Assembly (NCBI GenBank): GCA_025352865.1
Contig: JANXSB010000587.1
Span: 1-7,411, forward strand
Reading direction: 5' to 3'
Source of the DNA: Chthoniobacter sp.
GTDB lineage: Bacteria > Verrucomicrobiota > Verrucomicrobiia > Chthoniobacterales > Chthoniobacteraceae
DNA length: 7,411 bases
In this document: positions 1 to 7,411 of the stretch, piece by piece
Layout of the letters: every line of letters starts with the position of its first letter
How positions within the stretch are numbered: position 1 is the first letter of the stretch
Translations under genes and position numbers: made by a program
The notes under the pieces: model-generated
Database searches by the model: none
Seen by the model: the letters and a program-made list of their open reading frames with translations, nothing else
What the model was told of the DNA's origin: nothing

Positions 1-2546
1 ATCGCGGGCGCGGCATTCGCGAGCGCGCGGGAATTGGCCGCGCCCGGCGTGCCGAGCGCGGTGGTCGTGAGCACATTGCCGCTAGCCTCCAGCCAGCTCC
101 CGCGCAGGCGGATGAGAAATTCCGGCGAGCCGCGCAGCCACTTCACCCGCGCCCGCAGCGTGGCTGTCGAGCCCGCGGCCACCGTGCCGGAGAGATTTGC
201 AAAGACGCGGTTCGCGGTATCGCCACGATCCGTCGCCCGCAGGTTCAGCACGCCGCCGGAGATGGTCGAATTTTCCTGCGTGCCCTGAAACGTCCAGCCC
301 GTCGCGCTGCTGAAGCCGCCGTTCACGACGAGATTCCCGCCGCCGTTCGGAATCACCTCCACGTCATCCACCAAACACTCGCCCGCGCCGAGAAGCATGA
401 GCTGCACTTGATTCGCGGGTGCCGCCGCCATCCCGTTGTCCAGCACGCCGGTGATCTCGATGGTCTTCCATCCGCTCTTTGCCGACTCGTCGCTATCCGC
501 CCACGCCGGCGCGAGCCGCGCATCGGCGCGCGTGTCCGTGAGTTCCAGGCTGCTGCCGCCGCCATCGCTCCATTTTCCCCAGCGCCCACCGGTGCCGTAT
601 TCCACCGCATCCACCTCCACGCGGATCGTCGTCGGCGACCCGCCCTGTGGCGTGTAGGCGACCGGTTTTTGCAACGCGATGCGGCCCGCGCGGTCGCTCA
701 GTGAGCCCGTGAAAGGCCCGCGCACATTCGCGCTGCTCAGGCCCGGATACGCCGCGATGAGATGCGCCGGATTTTTCGCCACCACGAGCCGCGCACCCGC
801 CGCGAGCGTGGTGCCCGCCGGAATGTCGTAGTCCACCTCCCCGCGCAACCGCCAGCCGCCGACGTTCACCGGCGCGGCACTGCGATTGTGCAGTTCCAGA
901 TATTCGTCGTCCCCCAGCGTGGTGATGGGGTGATACATGATCTCGCTGAGCACCACCTCCGCCCGCCGCACGAAAGCGTTCGCCGCACCCGGCGTCGCGC
1001 TCGCGAGCTGCGCCCAGCCCGCCGCGCCATTCGGCGAACGCCCGCTGCTCACGCCATTTTCCTGCGCGCCAAAACGCACCGCATCCAGCACGCGCGTGCC
1101 ATCGGGCGATTTCAGATAAAGCGTGTCGCCCTCCGCGTGCGGCGCAAAGCCGAGCTGCGTTTCGGTGCGCGAAAGAAAGCCGCCCGCCGCGATGCTCGCG
1201 CCCGGCGGGAAGGTGAATTTTGCCACGTCTGGATTGTCCGTGAGCACGCAGCCGGAGAGGTCCACCGGTGCGCCGCTCGAATTGTAGAGTTCGATGAAAT
1301 CCACCCCCGCCGAGTTCGCGAGCACTTCATTGATGACCACACCGAACTGCGGATTTGCCGGCTCCGGTTCCGCCGCGCCCGGCGAGCCGCCGACCAGCGC
1401 GCTCGCCGCCCAAGCCCGCGCGTCCTGCATCCCGAAACTCGGTCGCGCGAGCACCAGCGAAGGCCCGCCGCCATCCGCCGCCGCCGCCCACGCATGCTCG
1501 CTGTCGTAGTCCACTTCAAACGCGATCCCGCCGCCTTCATTGCGCAGCCGCAGCGCGCCGCTGCCATCTTTCAAACGGCCCGAATACGGCCCGAGCACGC
1601 CGCCGATGCCATACGCCGCCTGCACATCGCCCGGCACCGCCGCGATGACCAGTCGGCCGAGCGCGGGGATCGTCGTGCCGCTGGGAAAATCGAAACTCAC
1701 ATCGCCGCTGAGGCTGTAACCGGTGAGATCCTCGGCCCACGGCTGCGAGTTGTAGAGTTCGACAAACTCCACGTCGCGCCCATCGGGCCGCGTCGCGGGG
1801 TGATACATGATTTCCGAAAAAACCAACGGCCCGCGCCGCGTCGCCGGCCCGATGGGCTCGGGCTTGTCGAGCGTCAGTTCGATCGGGGGCGGCGCGCCCT
1901 GCACGATGTTCGCGTAGAGGCCCGTCGAATCGCTGGAGACATTGCCGGTGTCATCGACGACGAAATCAATCTTGTCGCCCACCGCGAGCGTCACGACTTC
2001 GGAAAAGCCAGTCGCATCCGAGCCCGCGCCGCTGGAAAGAATGGAGACGCCATTTTTCAAAACATCCACCGCCACCGTCCCGCCGGCGAGCGACTGAAAA
2101 TCGCCGCTGATCGTGTGCAGCCCACTCGTCGCCGCCGTGTAACGCAGCACCGCCGCCGCCGCGGGTAGCGCCGAATAGTTGCTGGATGGATTGCCGGGAT
2201 GCAGGTGGATTTGCTGCGGCCCCGTGATGGCAAAGCCCGTGTTCACCGCCGCCGCCGTCGTATTGACGACCAGTGCCGGCACGATCGCGCCGTTTGGATA
2301 ATACCAGCCCTGAAGTGCCGGGGCGCCTGCCCAACTGTCGGTGTGGATCAACCCCGTCGTCAGAAACGTCGCCGGGTTGTTGGGCGTCACGTTGTGGCCC
2401 AACTGAATCGTCCCGCCGAGCGGTCCCGCGAAACTGATCGCGCCTGCGCCCAGCTCGTTCGTCACGAAGGCATCGTTGATGTTGCTTTGCGCGCCCGCCC
2501 CGCAGAGCGGCATCAGCACAGCGATGAGCCAGGATTTCAGGTTCAT
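1..2546 (-). CDS. Secreted multi-domain lamin-tail-domain (LTD) protein, C-terminus beyond the left edge
   Basis: The visible part is 848 codons with no stop, so the 3' end is missing. The start ATG is set by a good Shine-Dalgarno (GAGGA, 6 nt spacing) and a following signal peptide (MNLKSWLIAVLMPLCGAGA, likely cut before QS). The cysteine lacks a proper lipobox, so a lipoprotein is unlikely. Residues 20-230 form a Gly/Ala/Thr-rich, probably beta-sandwich region that I cannot assign. Three LTD-like modules follow, at about 239-345, 403-515 and 531-640. The first and third open with SEIMYHP and share an identical 15-nt stretch at 927-941 and 1797-1811; the second opens with VVINEVLANS. Each module has the LTD pattern of an E(L/F)xELYN/ELHN strand and ends near G(S/T)PGAA. 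A module with VDDVEV and NLVVNGGF (about 700-848) resembles a carbohydrate-binding-like beta-sandwich. Very large verrucomicrobial proteins often combine LTDs with a CotH kinase domain; one could lie beyond the edge. Role unknown, probably cell-surface or extracellular. The gene overlaps the upstream FAH stop by ATGA. Confidence 0.88.
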   Translation of the reverse strand, partial: MNLKSWLIAVLMPLCGAGAQSNINDAFVTNELGAGAISFAGPLGGTIQLGHNVTPNNPATFLTTGLIHTDSWAGAPALQGWYYPNGAIVPALVVNTTAAAVNTGFAITGPQQIHLHPGNPSSNYSALPAAAAVLRYTAATSGLHTISGDFQSLAGGTVAVDVLKNGVSILSSGAGSDATGFSEVVTLAVGDKIDFVVDDTGNVSSDSTGLYANIVQGAPPPIELTLDKPEPIGPATRRGPLVFSEIMYHPATRPDGRDVEFVELYNSQPWAEDLTGYSLSGDVSFDFPSGTTIPALGRLVIAAVPGDVQAAYGIGGVLGPYSGRLKDGSGALRLRNEGGGIAFEVDYDSEHAWAAAADGGGPSLVLARPSFGMQDARAWAASALVGGSPGAAEPEPANPQFGVVINEVLANSAGVDFIELYNSSGAPVDLSGCVLTDNPDVAKFTFPPGASIAAGGFLSRTETQLGFAPHAEGDTLYLKSPDGTRVLDAVRFGAQENGVSSGRSPNGAAGWAQLASATPGAANAFVRRAEVVLSEIMYHPITTLGDDEYLELHNRSAAPVNVGGWRLRGEVDYDIPAGTTLAAGARLVVAKNPAHLIAAYPGLSSANVRGPFTGSLSDRAGRIALQKPVAYTPQGGSPTTIRVEVDAVEYGTGGRWGKWSDGGGSSLELTDTRADARLAPAWADSDESAKSGWKTIEITGVLDNGMAAAPANQVQLMLLGAGECLVDDVEVIPNGGGNLVVNGGFSSATGWTFQGTQENSTISGGVLNLRATDRGDTANRVFANLSGTVAAGSTATLRARVKWLRGSPEFLIRLRGSWLEASGNVLTTTALGTPGAANSRALANAAPA

Positions 2547-3349
2547 GTCTTTTCCTCTTCCACGGGATTCGTCAGCGCGCCGATGCCTTCGATTTCGATG
2601 GTTACGCTGTCGCCCGCACGCAGCCAACGCGGCGGCTTTTGCGCCATGCCGACGCCGTGCGGCGTGCCCGTCAAAATCACCGTGCCCGGCAGCAGGGTGG
2701 TGCTGCCGCTGAGGAATTCGATGAGCGCGGGCACGTCGAAAATCATGTCGCTCGTGTTCCAGTCCTGCATCGTCTCGCCGTTCAGGATCGTGCGAATGCC
2801 GAGCGCGTTCGGATTCGGGATTTCATCCGGCGTGACGAGCACCGGGCCGAGCGGCGCGAACGTGTCGAAGAACTTCCCGCGGCACCACTGCCCGCCGCCC
2901 ATTTTAATCTGCCAGTCCCGCGCACTCACATCGTTTGCGCAGGTGTAGCCGAGCACGTAGTCGAGCGCATTTTCGCGCGACACATTTTTGCAAGCGCGCC
3001 CGATCACGACCGCCAGCTCGCATTCGTAATCCACCTCATCGCTCCGCAAATGGCGCGGCAGCAAGATCGGCCCGCCCGGATGTTGCAGCGTGTTGTTCCC
3101 CTTCACAAAAAGCACCGGCCGCTCCGGCGGTTTCGCGCCGCTTTCCGCCGCGTGCCGCCGGTAATTCAGCCCGATGCAAAGAATCGACGACGGCACCACC
3201 GGCGCGAGCAACTGCGCGACATCGGCCACGGTTTCCGTGACGCGATGCTCGCCGAAAATATCGCCCTCGATGACGCGCGCAGAGCCGTCGGGTTGTTGCG
3301 CGGCGTGACGGGTTTCGCCGGATGTGGAGAGGTAGCGGAGGATTTTCAT
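2543..3349 (-). CDS. Fumarylacetoacetate hydrolase (FAH) family protein, probable 2,4-diketo acid hydrolase
   Basis: A 268-residue protein of normal length for single-domain FAH-family enzymes, which use Mg2+ or Mn2+ to cleave a C-C bond in acylpyruvate-type substrates or to decarboxylate/isomerise them. Metal ligands are visible as E109 and E111 (DYECELAVVIG) and D140 (ANDVSARD). The H66-x-x-E69 pair after GLNY, K159 (RGKFFD) and the LTGTPHGVG loop at 226-234 complete the active site, so the enzyme looks functional. No signal peptide; cytoplasmic. Its ATG directly follows the TAA of the lactonase gene (TAAATG) with no clear Shine-Dalgarno, so translation probably depends on coupling. Its stop overlaps the next start as ATGA. 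Next to a lactonase and an SDR, the best guess is a 2,4-diketo-3-deoxy sugar-acid hydrolase giving pyruvate plus lactate or glycolate, as in oxidative L-rhamnose/L-fucose pathways. Oxaloacetate decarboxylase, acylpyruvase or homoprotocatechuate-type activities are alternatives. Family is certain; substrate is inference. Confidence 0.93.
   Translation of the reverse strand: MKILRYLSTSGETRHAAQQPDGSARVIEGDIFGEHRVTETVADVAQLLAPVVPSSILCIGLNYRRHAAESGAKPPERPVLFVKGNNTLQHPGGPILLPRHLRSDEVDYECELAVVIGRACKNVSRENALDYVLGYTCANDVSARDWQIKMGGGQWCRGKFFDTFAPLGPVLVTPDEIPNPNALGIRTILNGETMQDWNTSDMIFDVPALIEFLSGSTTLLPGTVILTGTPHGVGMAQKPPRWLRAGDSVTIEIEGIGALTNPVEEEKT
2553..2560 (-). promoter_or_regulatory. Shine-Dalgarno of the lamin-tail gene, inside the FAH coding end
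   Basis: On the minus strand the sequence GAAGAGGA lies just upstream of the LTD start, with GAGGA 6 nt from the ATG. It sits in the last codons of the FAH gene, where it encodes the acidic tail (EEE). It supports the chosen LTD start and efficient re-initiation after the FAH stop. The other complete genes here lack a comparably clear site. Confidence 0.7.
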
Positions 3350-4402
<1,053 letters not shown>

Positions 4403-4434
4403 GGGTATGGTTTGTGGAGTGGGTTTGTGCGGGT

Positions 4435-5214
4435 CTAAAAATCGCGGTGGTAGCCGGCCGTCCACCCGCCATCCACGGCGATGATCTGGCCGGTGAGGTA
4501 GGTGTTTTCGGGATCGGCGAGGAAGAGCGCGGCGACCGCGATTTCATTCGGCGTGGCGGGCCGGCCCAGCGGCACGTGGTCGAGCATCCGTTGCGCTTGT
4601 CCGTGGAATTGCCCGTCCGGCCCGTAGAAAAGCTGGAGCGTTCCTTCGGAGATTGTCGAGCCGGGCGCGATGGCATTCACGAGGATGCCGTCGCGCCCGA
4701 GTTCGATGGCCATCGCGCGCGTGAGATTGTTCACACCGGCCTTTGCTGCCGTGAACGCGCACTGGAGCCGCAGCGGCACGAGGCCCGCGATCGACGAGAT
4801 GTTGATGATGCGCCCGCGTCTCTGCCGCCGCATGATTTTCGCCGCCGCCGCGCTGACTTCGTAAAGCCCGGTGAGATCGACCGCGAGAATGCGATCCCAT
4901 TCCTTGCGCGGGAATTCGTCGATGGTCACGCGGTGCGCGAAAGTGTTGATGCCCGCGTTGTTCACGAGGATGTCGAGCTGTCCGCACTGCTCGATCACCG
5001 CGTTTATCGCGGCGTCGATCTGCACGGAATTCGTGACATCCAGCACCAGCGCGCGCCCGCCACCAGCCTCCGCCGACTGCTCCAGCGCGGTCTTGTCCAC
5101 GTCGGTGTAAAAAACCGTGGCCCCACTCGCGGCGAAGCGATCCGCGATGGCTTTGCCGATGCCTTTGGCGGCTCCGGTGACGAGTGCGACTTGATTGACG
5201 AGATCACATTTCAT
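4435..5214 (-). CDS. Short-chain dehydrogenase/reductase (SDR) with catalytic Tyr replaced by Phe
   Basis: A 259-residue classical SDR. The Rossmann motif TGAAKGIG is at 13-20, and D38 ends the second strand, which points to NAD(H) rather than NADP(H). NNAG is at 85-88 and the usual VDGGW tail at 248-252. The catalytic Ser is S141 (ISSIAG) and the catalytic Lys K158. At the YxxxK Tyr position the sequence reads F154-TAA-K158 (codon TTC, one base from TAC), and the position of the active-site Asn is D113 (AVDLTG). The D variant is fairly common; loss of the Tyr is not. The start at 5214 gives a normal N-terminus (MKCDLVNQVALVTG). A TTG start at 5256 would begin inside the repeat hairpin and add 14 unrelated residues. 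No clear Shine-Dalgarno. Beside a lactonase and FAH hydrolase it might be a 2-keto-3-deoxy acid 4-dehydrogenase or sugar dehydrogenase, but the altered active site makes redox function uncertain. Confidence 0.9.
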   Translation of the reverse strand: MKCDLVNQVALVTGAAKGIGKAIADRFAASGATVFYTDVDKTALEQSAEAGGGRALVLDVTNSVQIDAAINAVIEQCGQLDILVNNAGINTFAHRVTIDEFPRKEWDRILAVDLTGLYEVSAAAAKIMRRQRRGRIINISSIAGLVPLRLQCAFTAAKAGVNNLTRAMAIELGRDGILVNAIAPGSTISEGTLQLFYGPDGQFHGQAQRMLDHVPLGRPATPNEIAVAALFLADPENTYLTGQIIAVDGGWTAGYHRDF

Positions 5215-5237
5215 GATTTTGAAAACGGGGATGGGAT

Positions 5238-5324
5238 GGAAAACGCAGAGACGCAAAGACGCAGAGGTCTGCTGCTCTGGTGGGTTCCGTGCTCTGCGCC
5301 TCTGCGCCTCTGCGCCTCTGCGTT
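5238..5324 (-). terminator. Possible weak intrinsic terminator or attenuator formed by the repeat hairpin
   Basis: On the minus strand the GC-rich stem is followed by only four U residues (5243-5240, two of them still in the stem) and then CC. That is poor for a classical Rho-independent terminator, but the stem is long and stable. It lies 18 nt after the E2 stop, so it could end or reduce the dehydrogenase transcript, or protect its 3' end from exonucleases. No recognisable promoter follows it before the SDR start, so some read-through seems needed. Low confidence in actual termination. Confidence 0.3.
5242..5324 (-). repeat. Inverted repeat built of 8-bp CGCAGAGG-type units, intergenic hairpin
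   Basis: The 26-nt arms at 5242-5267 and 5299-5324 are inverted copies, separated by a 31-nt loop. Each arm is a tandem of 8-bp units: three at 5244, 5252 and 5260 on one side; four starting at 5292, 5300, 5308 and 5316 on the other, the extra unit lying in the loop. The arms differ at three positions. Read as minus-strand RNA, all three become G-U pairs, giving an unbroken 26-bp stem; read as plus-strand RNA they are A-C mismatches. From general familiarity, CGCAGAG/CGCAAAG octamer repeats like this are dispersed in intergenic regions of many bacteria, including cyanobacteria and PVC-group genomes. Their translation is often misannotated as small proteins rich in ETQRR and LRLCAS. The element separates the 2-oxoacid dehydrogenase genes from the SDR-lactonase-FAH-LTD genes. 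Confidence 0.88.
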
Positions 5325-5342
5325 AAAATTTTCATGCCGAAT

Positions 5343-6557
5343 CTAGGTTGATGCGTGGGTCGCCGGGGCGTGCTCGCCAAGGAGCGAGACGACGGGATTC
5401 TCGATGCAGTTTGTGAGCGTCTGCAAAAAGCGTGCGGCGGGTGCGCCATCCACGATGCGATGGTCGAAGGTCATGCTCAGCGTTAGCTCTTCGCGGCTCG
5501 TGAAGCTGCCATTCGCCAGCGCCACGACTTCGCGGCGGATCACGCCGAGGCCGAGGATGGCGGTCTCGGGAAAATTGATGATTGGCGTGAAGGCCTCGAC
5601 CCCGAACCCGCCGAGATTCGTGATCGTGAAGACGCCGCCTTGCAGGTCGTCCGGCTTCACCCGCCGGGCGCACGTGGCGGCGATGAGTTCGCGCGAACGC
5701 GCGGCGATTTCCGCCAGCGAGAGCGCCTGCACGTCGCGGATGACCGGCACCATCAGCCCGTGCTCGGTATCCACCGCGATGCCGATGTGCAGGGCGTCCG
5801 GCAGGAGGATGCGCCCGTCGTCCCACCGCGCGGCGAGTAGCGGATGGCGCTGCAAAGCGACGGCGGTGAGCTTGGCAATGATGTCCGTGAAGGACGGCAC
5901 GATGGCCGAGCCACCCGCCTTGAATTCGTTGCGCAAGCCGACGAGTTGTGTGGCATCCGCGCGGCAGGTGATCGTGACGGGCGCGGTATTTCGCAGGCTG
6001 TGAATCATGCGCTCGGCGATGGTGCGGCGCAGCGAGGTGGTGGGAATTTCGCGCCAGCCCGGCAAAGTTTTCGCGGCCCCATTCGCCGCTGCTTGATGCA
6101 CGTCGCGTTCGCGGATGCGCCCGCCGGTGCCTGTGGCCTTCAGCGTTGCGAGGTCCACGGAGAGCTGCGCGGCAGCACGCCGAGCGCGAGGGCTGGCGGG
6201 CGTTTGCGCGCGGGCAGCAGCCACGGCGACGGGTGCGTTTTTCACCGGCGCTTTTTCCACCGCAGGCACCGGCTTGGTCGGCACGAGAACGTCGGAATCA
6301 GGAAGCGCCTCGCCATTTTCCACGAGGAAGCCGAGCCGCTGGCCGACCTTCACCTTGTCGCCTGGCTGCGGCGCGTCGGGCGGAATTAGCAGGATGCCCG
6401 CGTCGAGCGATTCGACTTCCTGCGCAGCCTTTTCGCTTTCCAAAGTGAACAGCAAATCGCCCGACTGCACGGCCTCGCCGTCCTGCTTCATCCAGCCGAG
6501 GAACGTGCCTTCTTCCATGCTCCAGCCGAGCCGCGGGATGGTGATTTCGATAGCCAT
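5343..6557 (-). CDS. Dihydrolipoamide acyltransferase, E2 of a 2-oxoacid dehydrogenase complex
   Basis: A 404-residue E2 that carries acyl groups on a lipoyl arm from E1 to CoA in the cytoplasm. One lipoyl domain spans 1-80 with the lipoylated lysine at K43 (ESEKAAQEVES). A Pro/Ala/Val-rich linker runs from about 92 to 120, a peripheral subunit-binding domain from 121 to 155 (ASPRARRAAAQL ... GTGGRI), and the catalytic domain from about 165 to 395. The active-site motif is intact (H366-R-I-V-D370-G), as is the FTITNLGGFG stretch at 310-319. Size and single lipoyl domain fit bacterial pyruvate, acetoin or branched-chain complexes; the sequence does not let me choose between them. It starts 2 nt after the E1-beta stop, so the two are co-expressed. 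No Shine-Dalgarno is evident, which suggests coupling. No dihydrolipoamide dehydrogenase (E3) is in the window; a housekeeping E3 could serve. Confidence 0.95.
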   Translation of the reverse strand: MAIEITIPRLGWSMEEGTFLGWMKQDGEAVQSGDLLFTLESEKAAQEVESLDAGILLIPPDAPQPGDKVKVGQRLGFLVENGEALPDSDVLVPTKPVPAVEKAPVKNAPVAVAAARAQTPASPRARRAAAQLSVDLATLKATGTGGRIRERDVHQAAANGAAKTLPGWREIPTTSLRRTIAERMIHSLRNTAPVTITCRADATQLVGLRNEFKAGGSAIVPSFTDIIAKLTAVALQRHPLLAARWDDGRILLPDALHIGIAVDTEHGLMVPVIRDVQALSLAEIAARSRELIAATCARRVKPDDLQGGVFTITNLGGFGVEAFTPIINFPETAILGLGVIRREVVALANGSFTSREELTLSMTFDHRIVDGAPAARFLQTLTNCIENPVVSLLGEHAPATHAST

Positions 6558-6559
6558 GA

Positions 6560-7411
6560 TTATTCAGCAATGAGGTTGCGGATCGCCTGCGCGATGTCCT
6601 CGACTTGCGGGACGACGGCGCGTTCGAGCGCGGGGCTGTAGGGCGTCGGGGCGAAGGCGCCGTTGAGTCGGCGGATGGGCGCGTCGAGGTCGTCGAAGCC
6701 GGTGTCCGCGACGCGCGCGGCGATCTCCGCGCCGAGGCCGCACGGGCCGAAGGTTTCATCCACGATCAGCAGTCGCCCGGTTTTCCCGACGGAGGCGAGG
6801 ATGGTGTCGAGGTCGAGCGGCGAGACGGTGCGCGGGTCGATGATCTCCACCTCGATGCCTTCCTCCGCGAGTTGCGCGGCGGCAGCGAGCGTGCGCGAGA
6901 CCATAAGCGCGAGCGCGACAACTGTGATGTGCGCGCCTTCCCGCGCGATCCGCGCCTTTCCGAACTCGATCTCGTATGACTCGGCGGGCACGGCGTCCTT
7001 CGTGCCGAGCAGTTCACGGTGTTCGAGAAAGAGCACCGGGTCATCGCCGCGCAGCGCGCGGGTGAAGAGCCCCTTCGCATCGTAAGCCGTCGCGGGCACG
7101 ACCACGCGCAGGCCGGGGATGTGCGCGTAAAGCGAGTGGTAGCTCGCGGAGTGATGCGTCGCCGCCGAGTGCCCGGTGCCGATGCAGCCGCGCAGCACCA
7201 CGGGCATCCGCAGCCGCCCGCTGCTCATGTATTGCATCTTCGCGATTTGGTTCACGAGTTCGCCAAAGGCATCGTTGAGGAAATCCATGAACATGAAGTC
7301 CACGACGGGCCGCGTGCCCGTCATCGCCGCGCCGCAGGCGAGGCCGGTGAAACCGCGCTCGCAAATCGGCGTGTCGCGCAGCCGGGCCGCGCCGTATTTG
7401 GCGAAAAAGCC
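6560..7411 (-). CDS. 2-oxoacid dehydrogenase E1 beta subunit (thiamine-diphosphate type), N-terminus beyond the right edge
   Basis: 283 residues are visible, open at the right edge. E1-beta subunits are usually about 325-330 residues, so roughly 45-50 N-terminal residues are missing. An internal ATG at 7324 is not the start, because the frame continues upstream with conserved family sequence (GFFAKYG, then DTPICERGF). Visible landmarks, numbered from the edge: E18 in DTPICE, the Glu that contacts the thiamine pyrimidine; FMFMDFLNDAF at 40-50; the active-site histidine region THHSASYHSLYAHIPGL at 85-101, with H87 most likely the catalytic His; and the C-terminal transketolase-like domain with EIIDPRTVSPLD (189-200) and IVDET (216-220). 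With an alpha subunit, presumably just upstream, it decarboxylates a 2-oxoacid and acylates the E2 encoded next. Pyruvate, acetoin and branched-chain 2-oxoacids are all possible substrates. Confidence 0.93.
   Translation of the reverse strand, partial: GFFAKYGAARLRDTPICERGFTGLACGAAMTGTRPVVDFMFMDFLNDAFGELVNQIAKMQYMSSGRLRMPVVLRGCIGTGHSAATHHSASYHSLYAHIPGLRVVVPATAYDAKGLFTRALRGDDPVLFLEHRELLGTKDAVPAESYEIEFGKARIAREGAHITVVALALMVSRTLAAAAQLAEEGIEVEIIDPRTVSPLDLDTILASVGKTGRLLIVDETFGPCGLGAEIAARVADTGFDDLDAPIRRLNGAFAPTPYSPALERAVVPQVEDIAQAIRNLIAE

Noticed and set aside
762..2168. A 468-codon open frame on the plus strand opposite the LTD gene
   Set aside because: Its product is an Arg/His/Ala-rich string with no domain, typical of the antisense frame of a GC-rich gene, and the opposite strand encodes recognisable LTD modules throughout.
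2480..2546. Lipoprotein signal at LCGAG in the LTD protein
   Set aside because: The residues before the Cys (M-P-L) do not fit a lipobox; an ordinary signal peptidase I site after AGA fits better.
4403..4465. Extended lactonase start at 4465
   Set aside because: It would overlap the SDR coding end and place the twin-arginine motif about 33 residues in; the ATG at 4402 gives a standard Tat signal.
5215..5256. Extended SDR start at a TTG codon (5256)
   Set aside because: The extra 14 residues come from the repeat stem and are unlike SDR N-termini; the ATG at 5214 gives the normal distance to TGxxxGxG.
5244..5323. CRISPR-like array of short repeats
   Set aside because: Units are only 8 bp, contiguous, without spacers, and arranged as two inverted blocks.
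4414..5346. A 310-codon plus-strand open frame ending in ETQRRRG and LRLCASALK
   Set aside because: It is antisense to the SDR, and its tail is only the translated octamer repeat, a well-known source of false proteins.
5204..5449. An 81-codon minus-strand open frame across the repeat hairpin
   Set aside because: It overlaps the E2 3' end and SDR 5' end in another frame and consists largely of translated repeat units.

Overview
The window carries six genes, all on the minus strand and tightly packed, so they read right to left like one long operon or two back-to-back operons. The bacterium is GC-rich. The large secreted protein at the left edge has repeated lamin-tail domains (EIMYHP motifs), a family especially expanded in Verrucomicrobiota. 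With the planctomycete/verrucomicrobial flavour of the lipoyl E2 protein, this suggests a verrucomicrobial or related PVC-group genome. That placement is inference from protein style only.

In transcription order: (1) the beta subunit of a thiamine-diphosphate 2-oxoacid dehydrogenase E1, whose N-terminus is cut off by the right edge; (2) a single-lipoyl-domain dihydrolipoamide acyltransferase (E2), 2 nt downstream; (3) a 128-nt intergenic stretch almost filled by an inverted repeat made of 8-bp CGCAGAGG-type units; (4) a classical short-chain dehydrogenase/reductase (SDR) whose catalytic Tyr is replaced by Phe; (5) a Tat-exported SMP-30/gluconolactonase-type lactonase; (6) a fumarylacetoacetate-hydrolase (FAH) family protein, whose start codon abuts the lactonase stop; (7) a secreted multi-domain lamin-tail protein, coupled to the FAH gene by an ATGA overlap and running off the left edge.

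Lactonase + SDR + FAH hydrolase is the combination used in non-phosphorylative oxidation of sugars such as L-rhamnose, L-fucose and pentoses. There a lactone is opened, a 2-keto-3-deoxy acid is oxidised at C4, and the 2,4-diketo acid is hydrolysed to pyruvate plus lactate or glycolate. An upstream 2-oxoacid dehydrogenase could then take pyruvate, or another 2-oxoacid, to an acyl-CoA. The dehydratase and first sugar dehydrogenase of such a route are not in the window, so substrate and pathway are hypotheses.

There is no gene-free stretch over 300 bases. I see no RNA gene, CRISPR array, insertion sequence or convincing promoter. The points most worth a second look are the SDR without its catalytic Tyr, the repeat hairpin whose mismatches become G-U pairs only in the operon transcript, and the translational coupling of a secreted lamin-tail protein to a catabolic enzyme.
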